Below, one piece after another: positions 48,101-59,400 of a stretch of DNA of 64,000 nt. This stretch comes from Ciborinia camelliae (lineage: Eukaryota > Ascomycota > Leotiomycetes > Helotiales > Sclerotiniaceae). Below the pieces are notes generated by a model. That model did no database searches. It was not told the DNA's origin and saw only the letters and a program-made list of their open reading frames with translations. The position numbers and the translations under genes were made by a program. Position 1 is the stretch's first letter; every line of letters starts with the position of its first letter. The stretch lies in the NCBI GenBank assembly GCA_025890175.1, contig JANPYM010000003.1, forward strand, positions 3,333,466-3,397,465. Direction: 5' to 3'.

Positions 48101-51100
48101 ATATTAGGATTCTTATCCGCAAATCAATTATCCAAATTAATATCAAAAAAAAAAATAGCTTTATTATAATTCTTAAATTATTATATTTTTATATATTAAT
48201 TTTTTATAATGTTATATTTATATTAAAAAAAGATTTTTCTATTTAAATTAAAAAAAAAAAAACAATCGAAATCAATTTTATTTCTATTTTTAAGGATAAT
48301 TTTAATGTTAACTTTAGAATTTTTGAAAATAATTATAATTTATTAGATATAAAAAATTAAAGCATTTTGGGTATAATATAAAAATATTAATAAACGTTTA
48401 TATTTGATTTAAACAAATTATTAAAAAATTTTATAAAACTTTAATTGTAAAAATAAATTATAAAACAAAAAACAATAATTATACTTTATTATTTTTATTA
48501 AGAATAATAATATTTAAGTATATAATGTTATTAAACAATAAAACTCCAAAAGTTTATATTAATTTATTTTTATTTTTATTTTATTTATTTTTATTTTATT
48601 TTATTAATAATCTTATTTATAAGCCAGCAACTTATACTGGTTCTAAGGGTGTAAAAATCTTAATTTTAATTTTTATATTAGTTTATAATATATTTTTGTT
48701 TTTAATTATAATTTTAAATAAAAAAGTATATTTTATTTAATTATTAGTTTTAATCCAAATTTTGATTTTGATTTTTATAAACAAAAATATTATAATATAT
48801 TATTTTATTTTTATATTTTATTATTTATACCGTTTTATATAATTAAAAAAAAAATTATACGATTTTCGAATATAATTAATATTTATATTTTCTTTTATAT
48901 ATTAAACTTAATATATTCTTGAATATAATTATAAACATTTTTAATAATTAAATATTTATTAAATAACAAATCCAAAATATTATATTTATTAAATTTATTA
49001 ATATTAAAAATTAATAATTTTAAAAAAAATAAATTTACAAAAAAATTATTTTTAATAAATCAATATGTAAAACAAAAAGCCCTATTTTCAAAATTAATCT
49101 TAATTATAAAAAAATGATTTATTTTTATTGAAATTAAATTAAATCTAAAAATTTCAAATATATTATTATAAAAAAAGATTTTACAATTATTATATATTTA
49201 TCAAAATCTAAATATTATTAAATTATAATATATTCTATTTATAGATCTATACAAATATAAAATATATCTTAAAAAAAGTATTAAGCTATTCAAAATTAAA
49301 ATATAGAAAAAATAGTTTTTAAAATAAAAATATTGGCTTTAAAAAATTATTAAAAAAAAATTATTATACAATATATATAAATATATAATAATTATAAATA
49401 ACCAACTTTTAGATTAAAATATAGTTTTAATTTTAATAAACAAAAACAAATCTAAAAATCCCGATTTATAGGCAAAAATATAAGTTATTTTTAATTATAA
49501 TAATATTATCAAAGATCTTCCTAAATATTATTTCGAATTAATAAATAAAATTTATAATTTTCTAATTTAATCAGGTTATAATTTATATTACATTTTCAAT
49601 CTCAAATATAATTACTAAACTATCCTAATTTATTATTAACATAAATATTATTTTGCATTTATTATTACAGAAATTGAATAATTATAATCTACTCGTATAT
49701 CTTAAGAAATACAATTTGTAAATTTCTTAATAATTAAAATGATATATTTAGTCTTAAAAGAAATTCTATCTTTATTAATTTCAATAAAAATTAATAATAT
49801 TAATTTTATCAAATTCGAATTTTTATTTCTAATTTTAACGAAAAAAAGCGATCTACTTAAATGCAGCTTTTATATAAATAATATTTTTATGAATATTAAA
49901 AATTTTAATAAAATATATATATTTTTGAAAGATTATTTTTTTTTTATATACTTTAATTTATATTTAAATTATTTTTCAAAAAAATAAAACTATTTAAATA
50001 TAAAATACTTACTTTAGATTTTTTTTATAATTTAAAAAGTATTATAAAAATCAAAAAAAAAAAACAAAAAAAATTCGAAATTGGTTTATCCTTTAAAATA
50101 TTTATAATATTAAAATTTTTAAAGAAATTTTTGATATTATATATTAATGAATTAAAAATTTTATAAAAATCTTTAGATTATTATTTCAATTAATATCTTA
50201 AAATATTAAGTAATAATAGAAAAATTGCAAACAATTAATTTTCGATTTTTTAAAAAAATTTTATTTAATCATTATTAAAATGTATAATTATTAATTAAAT
50301 TAGTTTATCAAATTTTATTTAAATATTTTAATTTATATTAATAAATATATTATTATTTAAATAAAAAAAAGCATTAAGATTTTTATTTTTTATAATTTAT
50401 TTATATTTACAAATTTATAATGATATTATAATATTTATAAATATGAATTTTATGTTATTATTAAATTTTCTTGAAAATTTGATTATATATTATAAAGCCT
50501 TAATAATATTAATATTATTTTAACGAATTATTAGTTTATAATTTTTTTTCTAAATTACATTTTTTATAAAAATATTTATACTTAATAAATATTAAAGTTT
50601 TAAATATTAAATATTGAAATTTAGTATATCTTTAATATTAAAAACAAAATAATTAATATTTTGTTCCAAACAATTTTTATAGATTTAAATTGTTAAAATA
50701 TATTAGATATTTAGAAATTCGATAATATCGAATTTATAGATGAAATATTAATATAGATATAAAAAAACGATAAAGGAGGATATAAAAAATTGATATAAAT
50801 AATCTTTGAATTATTACGATATAAAAATTTGGTTAAGTTTATAATATTAAAAATTAAAATTAAATATGGATAAATAAAATAAATAAAAAATTTTTGATTA
50901 ATTAAAAATTTTTTTCAAATATAAATATAATTATACTCCAAAAATGTTTTTAATAATATAATCGAAATTACCTTATTATACAAATTATTAAAATAATTTT
51001 TAAATATTTATTGTTTTTATAAACATAAATAAATTCTAAATAAATTTAGCAAATTTCAATAAATAATTTTTGATTACAAATATTTTAGATACAAATTATT

Positions 51101-52680
51101 CAATAAAAACATTTTATACTACATTTTTCGGGATATATAAAAACAATATATATCCGAAATAAAAATTATATTAATTTTATATAAAACTTATAATTTGTTT
51201 AACTATTTTATTTTATAAATATTTATATAAAAACTTTACAGTTTTTATTAATTTATTATAATTAAAAATATAATTAATTATTATTTAAAATATTTAAAAT
51301 ATATAAAATATAAATTTATTATATAATTACAAATTTAATTAAAAATTATAATCGAAATATTAATAAATTATTTTAAAATAAATTTTATAAATCTTTTTTT
51401 TTAAATAATTATTGATAACAATATTTATAAATATATTTTTTTAATAATTAATTATTTTTTTCGTTATATTTAAATATTCTTTTATATATTTAATATTAAC
51501 TTAAAAATTATTAAATATTTAATATATTTTTTTGTATATTTCAAAATATCTATAAAATTTTACATTAACCTAAATTTATATTTTGAAAATATAATCCAAA
51601 AATATGTTAAAGGATATTATACATTATAAATTATATTATTAATTGTAACCAAAAAGATTATAAAAATGATTAAAAAAGTTATACGAATTATTCAAAATAT
51701 ATTTAACAAATTATTAAAAAATTTTTAGAAAACTTAAAAGCCCTTAATTATTAAAATTATGTTAAAAATAAATAAATAAAATATTATACATTTGGAATAT
51801 TTATTTTACGAAATTTTTTTAAAATTTTAATCAATTGAAAATTTGAAATAGAAATTTTCAAGTTATTATAAAAAATTATTAATAATATTAATAATAATAA
51901 AAGAATATTTTAATATAAAAAATATTTAGGAAGCAAAAATTGTTATCAGATTTGTAGCAAATAAATAATATATTTTGTAAAAAATTAACAAAACTTTAAA
52001 TTTGCAAAAAGATTTTAATAAAAAATATTATAATTAAAAAGTTTATTAAAAAGTTTTTATTTTTAAATAATTAATTATATTATACGATTTTAAGATAATA
52101 AAATAAAAACTTAGATTTAATTAACGAGGATTATTTGTAATCATTAATTTCGAAAAAGATTATTAACAATTATATATTTTAAAATAAATTGATAAAACGT
52201 TAATCCCAAGGATATATTATAGAAATTATTTGAAATTGTTTTGATTTTGAAAAGAATATTTTATTATAAATAAAAAAAATAAATTATTTATATTTTAAAA
52301 TATTTGTACAAAAAGTTATACAAAAAAATTGCTATAAGAAATAAGAAAAATGTTAAAAATAAAAAGTTTTTATAAAAAATTCGATATTAGAAAATATAAT
52401 ATAGTTTATAAGAAAATAAGTCTTTATATTTTTGATATATAAGAATTGCGTTTTGAAATAAATTAGTTATTGGAAAAATTAAAACAAAAAAATTATAAAT
52501 AATCATAATAAATATTTTCTAAATATACTAATATTATAATATTACAATAATACAAATAATTATTTTAAAAATTATAAAATTATATAATTCCAAAATTCTC
52601 TTAATATTTTATTTGCAATTATAACGCTAAAAGCGCAATTACAAAACATAATTTATATATACCCGAAATAATAATAAAAA

Positions 52681-52805
52681 TGAATTTATCAAATCATATA
52701 GGGATTATATTAACATAATATTAATTTAGAATCTTACTTATAAGCAATCCTAGTTTAGATCTTGAATCTATATCCCCTTTTACTAAAACTAATACATTTT
52801 CTCCA
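52681..52805 (+). repeat. Right terminal direct repeat (putative LTR)
   Basis: Begins TGAATTTATCAAATCATA and ends ACATTTTCTCCA. It retains more C and G in some positions (for example TATCCCCTTTTACT against TATTTTTTTCTATT on the left), so each copy preserves different ancestral bases. Confidence 0.8.
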
Positions 52806-53586
52806 TTATGCACTAAGGAACCGAAGAAAACAGTGAATTAGGATTTCGCCATTTTCCTATTAAGATTAATCAATCTAATCAGATGGGTTTTAATCAGATA
52901 GGGAGATTTTAAAGTTATCAGATCCGATACCCGTGTGTGATTTTGTTCAAATTGGTTTTCCTTTCCAGCTCCACCGAGTATAAAATTTGGGCCAGACTTC
53001 TAGGTACCTACTGTACTTGTACCACAATAAGCTCAACGTTAACGTTGCACTCACCAATCAACTAATTCCAACCCAAGTGTGACCTACTAGGTAGGTATAT
53101 ATCCGTGAAAATATTCTCCTCATTCCTCTTTATGATTGGGCGTTACACTTTTCCAAGAATCTGCAAGATGCAGTAGACTATTGGTAACCCCACCAAAAGA
53201 ATGACATCTGTATGGCTATGGATAGGTATCAAGTTGATCCCTCTCTCCATAATATAATTTCAATGCGGGATACGGCAGCTCCGATTTAATAGTCATTATA
53301 TGATAGTCGTACGAGTGCAGCTTCTAGCTGCTCACTTGAACTCTATGATGGCATGTCACGGGTACACCCTAAAGTCACTTTCCCTGCCTGTCGTATAGTA
53401 CCTGTACCTACTTATATCTTATGTCATGGGTCGAGACGTTCATCTTCTTTTTCAATAATCAATCTTCCATACATACATCCATCCATCCATACAAGAAGGA
53501 TCAAATATCTACATATATTAACCAAATAATTAGACAACTGGATACAGATATCATACCTTGATATCGATATCGAGTATCAAACCACC
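52806..53586. other. Promoter region of the siderophore transporter
   Basis: Ordinary composition resumes at 52806. No gene. Contains the GATA-type site cluster annotated separately and several GATA cores close to the ATG (about 53540-53580). TACC-type repeats are sparse here. Confidence 0.6.
52878..52923. promoter_or_regulatory. Cluster of Sre/SreA-type GATA-factor sites
   Basis: Three ATCAGAT cores within 46 bp: ATCAGATGG (52878-52886), ATCAGATAG (52893-52901) and, on the minus strand, ATCTGATAA (52915-52923). The last is a full match to the ATCWGATAA consensus known for iron-responsive GATA repressors (SreA/Sre1), and the second differs by one base. They lie 660-710 bp upstream of the siderophore transporter ATG. 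Function is inferred. Confidence 0.6.
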
Positions 53587-55640
53587 ATGGGATTCAGACC
53601 ATGGAAAGCCAAGACTGAGGGACTAGCCTCTGAGGTCGCTGTCGGTCCTGAAATGACGGTATATCCTGACGGTGTCGATCATAAAAACGATGGCCTCGAT
53701 ACAACCCATCATGGCCCAACAATTTCGGTGGATGATAGACCAGTAGAGGATGCTCAGCATGGTGTTCAAGCCGTGGAAGCCGTGACCTTAATTTGGACCA
53801 AGAAACAACTAGTTTTGGCATATGCATTGTAAGTGATAAGTTATCCATCACCCTCGATGAATTGCATGGAATGAGATGAGATGAGATTCTAATACAACAT
53901 AGCATTTTCCTCGTTTTCTTCATCATCTCCATGCAACAGCAGATCCAAAACAATCTCTCGTATTATGTTACTTCTTCCTTCCTCCTCTTGCCTTTGACGG
54001 GTACCACGAGTATCGTCTCGAGCATTGTGGGCGGTGTCTTCAGACTTCCAATTGCTAAGTTCATTGATCTGGTCGGTCGTGCCGAAGGATTTGCTATCAT
54101 GACCGGTTTCGCTACTATAGGTACAGTCACCCCACCAACCTTCCGTGTCACGGTAATCCTTGACCATCCGCAATGGTAACTAATCAAATCCAGGTCTGAT
54201 CATGATGGCTGCATGTCGAAATGTAGAAACTTATGCAGCTGCTCAAGTAAGTACCAATTAGCATATCCGATATTTGCTGCTCATGATTACTAATAAAGAG
54301 ACAGGTCTTCTATTGGCTGGGATTCGATGGTATGATGTACGTCCTCGATGTCTTTATGGCCGATACATCAAGTTTGAAAAATCGAGCCTTGGTTTTCGCA
54401 TTCTCGAATACTCCATATATCGTAACCACGTGGATTGGACCTCCTGCTGCACAATCATTCCTCAGGACAAGTGGATGGCCGTGGGGTTTCGGTACCTTTG
54501 CTATCATCACCCCGGTGATCTGTATCCCGATCCTCACACTTTTATGGTGGAATCAAGGTAAAGCTAAGAAGGCAGGCTTGATTAAGAAAATTGACAGTGG
54601 TCGAACATGGACCGAGAGCATCAGCTACTACTTCTGGGAATTTGACGGCAAGTCCACCCACTCCACCTCCCCCCCCCCCGTTTCGAATATCCCATCTAAC
54701 AAAATTCCCAGTAATCGGACTCTTCCTAATCTCGGCTGGATTCGTGCTCTTCCTCCTCCCCTTCTCCCTCGCCTCATACCAAAAACAAGGCTGGCACGCC
54801 CCCATGATCATCGCCATGCTCGTCCTAGGAATCTCCTCACTAATCGCCTTCGGATTCTACGAACGCTACGGGGCGCGCAAATCCTTCATCCCCTTCTCCC
54901 TCCTGACCGACCGAACCGTCATCGGCGCCTGTCTCTGCTCAGCGTTCTTCTTCATCTCCTTCTACTGCTGGGACTCATATTTCTACAACTACCTGCAAGC
55001 CGTGCACGGACTGAGCGTCACGCACACGGGCTACGTCACCAACATCTACTCGATCGGATCCTGTTTCTGGGCCGTGGTGATCTCGTACGCGATCCGCGTC
55101 ACGGGGCGCTTCAAATGGCTGGCGCTCTATTTCGCCATCCCGCTCCAGCTCCTCGGCGTCGGCCTCATGATCCATTTCCGCCAGCCCGACCATCCCCTCG
55201 GCTACGTCATCATGTGTCAAATCTTCATCGCCTTCTCCGGCGGCACCATCGTCATCTGCGAACAGATGGCCGTCATGGCCGCCGCGCCCCATAAGGCCGT
55301 CGCGTCCATGCTGGCGCTCATCGGACTCTTCACCTCGGTCGGGGGCGCCGTCGGCGTCGCCATCTCCGGCGCCATCTACACGAATAAATTCCCGGCCGCG
55401 CTGGCGCAGAAAATTCATGATGAGGTCTTGGCGCAACAACTCTATGGGAATTTGACGGCCCAGTTGCAGTTTCCCATCGGGAGTATCGAGAGAGATGCCG
55501 TGTGGTTTGCGTATGGTGAGAGTATGAAGTGGTTGGCGGTGGCTGGGACGGTGTTTTTGATTCCGTGTTTTTTGTTTGTGGGCTTGTGGAGGGATTTTAA
55601 GGTCGATGAGATGAGGCAGGTTAAGGGGACTGTGGCTTAG
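53587..55640 (+). CDS. Siderophore-iron MFS transporter (Sit1/MirB-type)
   Basis: Proton-coupled importer of ferric siderophores at the plasma or endosomal membrane. Five exons: 53587-53828, 53903-54120, 54194-54246, 54305-54647 and 54712-55640, in phase, 594 aa. A charged cytosolic N-terminus (~75 aa) precedes about fourteen hydrophobic helices. Family landmarks include IQNNLSYYVTSSF, the loop DLVGRAEGF, VFYWLGFDGMMYVLDVFMADTSSLKNRAL, a central cytosolic loop with RTWTESISYYFWEFD, then KSFIPFSLLTDRTVIGACL, FYCWDSYFYNYLQ and GGTIVICEQMAVMAAAPHKAVA. The fourth intron (54648-54711) has a GC donor (G|GCAAGT) and runs through a poly-C tract; only this splice gives EFD-VIGLFLI. The last exon is notably more GC-rich than the first ones. 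Expression is probably repressed under iron repletion (see upstream sites). The siderophore specificity is unknown. Confidence 0.93.
54648..54711 (+). other. GC-AG intron in the siderophore transporter gene
   Basis: Begins GCAAGT after an exon-final G (GAC G|GCAAGT) and ends TTCCCAG. No GT is available at the required phase. The intron holds a long C homopolymer near its middle. Confidence 0.85.
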
Positions 55641-57607
55641 GATGGGGGAAGGGGGGAGTTTACTTTTTTGCTGGTCCTAGTAGAGCCATCGATCCAACAA
55701 TCCCACCATCCAATCCTCCTCCTCCCCCTAACCCTCAGTAAGTAAGTATTTATGCTTGCTTTCTAGCTTGCTTGCTTTCTAGCTCGCCTCACCAGCATAT
55801 GTCATTTCCAAGGTTTCTCTACCTACCTTACCTAATATACCCAACCAACCCACTACAAACGATAGGATACCTTACCTTACCTACCTACCTATTTAATAAT
55901 ACAATAAAATACTAGCGAGAATGAAAGAAGAGAAGATAAAATGATGAGTTGATGAGTTGATAGGATGAGGGAGGGAATGAGTTAATGAGTCAGGCAATAG
56001 AATGAAATGACAATGAGGGAGGCCATTAATATGAATCAATAATAAAACTTATCTATCTACCTACCTATCTAGTCTTTGTTTTTACATGTTATATGGTACA
56101 TATGGTATATGAGTATTATGATTAATTTTGTTTTCCTTTTTTTTCTTTTGGCATTTTTGTATTTGTATTTATAGATACTTATATATTAAAGAAAAAGACA
56201 AGAAAAATTATATGATTTCACAATTTACAACCCACTCACAATAATATCAACATCAACACAAACAAACAAACACGCAGTTTACTGAAAATCTCAAATCTCA
56301 TATAAAGATAAATATAAAATCTTCATAAAATGTAATCCCCATCCCCAATCCCCCATCCCACCGCAGCTTTTTCCCACCCCATCCCATCCAACCCTCTATC
56401 CGCAAATCCCATCCATCCCATTGTAAAGAAAAGAAATAACAAATACCAGCCAGTACCCTCAGGGTATCTATCCATGCATCTATCCATGCATCCATCCATT
56501 TATCTATCTATCTACAAGTACTAGTAAGTATCTAAAATCTCCAAAAAAATCTCCCCTCCCCCAAAAATCTCCAAAAAAAACTCTCCTCCCAAATCCCAAG
56601 CCCCAAGGCCCCAATCCCAGGTATCTGTCGTGGTTGCTCGCTCCCTTGCTTGCTCGCTACATAGGTATAAAAAAGACTAAAAAATGAAAAAAAAAAAAAA
56701 TGAAAACTTTTGTGACCATTCCATTCCAATCCGATCCAAACCTAACCTAACTTCCCAATCCAATCCAAACCAAATGTGCCCCGAACGAAATCAGACCAGA
56801 CCAGACCAGAACAGATCCCACCGAACCAGCCAGCCAGCCCTAAATAAAATAAAATAAAACCAAACAAAAACCACACCCCTATTCCGCCCCAAAAACACGA
56901 TGAAAAAGGTAAAAGGTAAAGCAAGCAAAGTAAAGTAAAGAATAATCAACACCCCATCCCGGGATTCTTATCTTGTCTTATCTTTTCTTCTTCTTCTTCC
57001 AAAATGACCCCCTTCCCCTCCCCATGGTCCGTCCTTCTTCCACCACCTGGTTGGCGGCCGGCCGGCCAACCTATATCTGATCTATATCTATACGTGTAGA
57101 TTGCGAGCCCAGCAGCTAATAAATATATAGATAGGATGTAAAATGCATATCATGCCAAGCGATGCTATGCCATCATAGGTGTGACGAGCGTGAGCAAATC
57201 CATTGATTCCACAGTGGAGTTCCCAGACGACCATGTCGGCTTTGACTGTGGAATCCGGGACTGTGGTAATCTGATATCAGCACGGGCGTGAAAAAGTTCC
57301 TTCTGGCTGGCTGGCTCCTTGATTCTGGTATATATATATATGTATATATGCATGACTGGGTCCATGACTTTTAATTCTGTCGATATATGATATGATATAT
57401 AAGATCCTAGGATTTCCTTTCGGGATCGGCTGAGCGGGCTGGGTCCGCTGTGCGTATATCCTTGACGGGAAGAGATTCTTATCTTAGGTATGGAGATGAG
57501 TCCGAAAGGTGTAGATATGCTGATGAAGTAGTATTAGCCAAGTGCCTTGGATACGGGAACGGGTTATCCTTACAATAATCCTCGATGAGATTGAGAAAAG
57601 AATTCAT
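55641..57607. other. Gene-free spacer between siderophore transporter and C2H2 gene
   Basis: Holds the two facing 3' ends. Repeats: CTTACC/CCTACC units at about 55820-55900, CTATCTACCTACCTAT at about 56050, ATCC/ATCT units at about 56465-56515, and AAAATCTCC and CCAAT/CCGAT units further on. ORFs found here are generated by these repeats. Confidence 0.6.
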
Positions 57608-59400
57608 TCAGCCCATAGATCCATGACTATAAGTACGGCTTATGGCGGGAGCTGCCTGATTGATCTTTTGAAGAGTCTGCGCCATGATCTTGATGCAGTC
57701 GTTCGCTTTCCTCAAATTGTTCATGGCGTCCGCATTCTTAAAATCATGCATGTGTTTTATGGCCTCCTGGAGTCGCTGTTCACTTTGGTGATAAATCTCA
57801 ACCAAGGAAGGTTGCTGGTTAACCACAGGGGGTGTCTTGACTCTCTTGACGGGTTCCTTCTCCGCGGCATTGGGCTCCGCAATGGCATCCTGCTTACGCT
57901 TCTTGGAGCCAGTGGCTGGCTTTTCAGTAGGTGGTGGGGATCCACCGGCGCTCCTGGATGTACATGGGTCATTGTGTACACGCTTCATGTGGTCATAAAG
58001 GTTCCAGCGGCGTGGGAAGCCATTGCCAGTGACGCCGCGCTCGCAGCCGTCATACTTGCAAAGGAAAGGCTTATCTCCATGACCATGCATGGCGTGGGCT
58101 TCTCTCTCATGGCGGAGTAAACAGGCCGTGGATGAAAATTTGTTGTCTGCACATGCAGCGATCTTGCAGCGGTATGGCTTCAAATGAGAGTCGACAAATT
58201 TGCTGTGGCGTGAAATGATTAGCTTGATAAACATATATAGGTGGAATAAATGGATCATACTCGTAATTGCACTTGAGCTTTTCAGGCTTGTGTTGGCATT
58301 GCGCAGTTCCTTCCCATGGGCAGTGGTATAGTCCATCGGCTTTGGTGGTCACATTATGGTATAAATGATGATCACGAGCTGAGTTATCAGCATCGAGACT
58401 GGAACGTCCCATCAACTTGAAGGACTCCTCTGGCATCTCAGTTCCTGGGACACGTCTGGCATTGGTGTCGCTAGCAACTTTGGAAGCTCTTGGTCCCATT
58501 GGTTTCCTTATGATCCTGTCGCCGGTCTTGTAAGGAGGTGAATCCAAGAAATCTAGAAGGCCTTGAACATACCTGGGTGATTGGCCTTCGGTTGGGGAGT
58601 AGTCCAATGGGCTATTTGTCGAAGACATCATTTGTGGTGGAAGAGTCCATGATTCTTCCGCAACGGGTGTGTGTGGTTTTGAAGATTCAAGTAAAGCAGC
58701 ATCCCACATATCTGGAGATCCCATTATAGAGCTGTCGAACAAAACTGATTCTTGTGCGCTTTGAACATAACTGGAAATAGAGCTTGAAGCTGCTGTCATA
58801 CTTGTAGGTAATCCATGGGTGCTGGGGAACATATCAAATCCTCCTGTTGTCAGTGACAAAGTGGGTGGCTGCTGGAATCCACTGGTAGTTGGTACTTGGT
58901 ATTCATTTCCGGCTAATTCATCTCCTCCTGGGTATTGGAAAGTGTCGAATGCAGATTGAAGATCAAATTGTGCTGTTGGGGTATACAGAACAGAATTTGA
59001 TGGACTAGCTGATCTACCTGTAGCATCTGATCTTGCAGAAGACATTTGATATTGTGCCTGAGAAGCATTGGGGGAGTATCCCATTGGCATAGACTCAGAT
59101 GTCGATGTTGATTGAGTTGTCCTTGATGATTCCTGGGATGGGAAGCGGGTCATTTCCACTGACTCAACACCAGCAGTCAAGTCGGCGTGCCACCGTTGAC
59201 TTGTCATTTGAGCCACGGGAATATAAAAAGAAGAATCAAAAAATCCATTGGATCCTTGGCTAGTAGAATCACGGGTTGAGTACTGTAAACCCTCACTTTT
59301 TCCGTTCCAGGATAATTCACTGTATTGACCCTGGGTAGGTTCTGTATGAAGTAAAGAAAATCCGGTTGTTCCTTGAAATGGAGTTCTTGAATGGAAACCG
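57608..59400 (-). CDS. C2H2 zinc-finger transcription factor (5' end unresolved)
   Basis: Two certain exons, 59400-58261 and 58202-57608, give about 578 codons. The N-terminal ~380 residues are Ser/Thr/Gln/Pro-rich and disordered, as in activation regions (SPNASQAQYQMSS, PTTSGFQQPP). Zinc fingers follow: an irregular first one starting YHCPWEGTAQC and crossing the intron (NYD-KFVDSHLKPY), then C-x4-C...H-x4-H in YRCKIAACADNKF, and C-x4-C...H-x3-H in FLCKYDGCERGV ending HMKRVH. Next comes a bipartite basic stretch (KKRKQD, KRVK) that could be an NLS and a C-terminal helix (VEIYHQSEQRLQEAIKHM). The open frame begins at a splice acceptor at 59400 (CTAAC branch point, then TAG); the first in-frame ATG inside it is about residue 68, so the true start probably lies in an upstream exon that I cannot fix. 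Targets are unknown. Confidence 0.82.

Larger units (their letters stand above)
44991..52805. mobile_element. RIP-degraded element with direct terminal repeats (probable LTR retrotransposon)
   Basis: A 7.8 kb block that is almost entirely A and T, sharply bounded on both sides by ordinary DNA. Two direct repeats of ~125 bp sit exactly at the borders (44991-45116 and 52681-52805), each starting TG and ending CA, and their differences are all transitions. This is the outcome expected of repeat-induced point mutation of an LTR element. A purine-rich run (AATAATAATAAAAA) abuts the right repeat, in the place of a polypurine tract. No gag, protease, reverse transcriptase or integrase motif survives in any frame, so the class rests on structure only. 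No matching target-site duplication is evident. Length and terminal layout would suit a Ty3/Ty1-type element with short LTRs; a non-LTR or DNA element is not excluded. Confidence 0.8.

Noticed and set aside
44986..52810. Target-site duplication flanking the AT-rich element
   Set aside because: The bases just outside the two repeats (AGGGG left, TTATG right) do not match, so no duplication can be claimed.
54332..55294. 320-codon plus-strand frame overlapping the siderophore transporter
   Set aside because: It starts inside exon 4 in the true frame, then reads through the GC-AG intron into a wrong frame (Arg/Pro/Leu-rich); splicing to 54712 restores the transporter.
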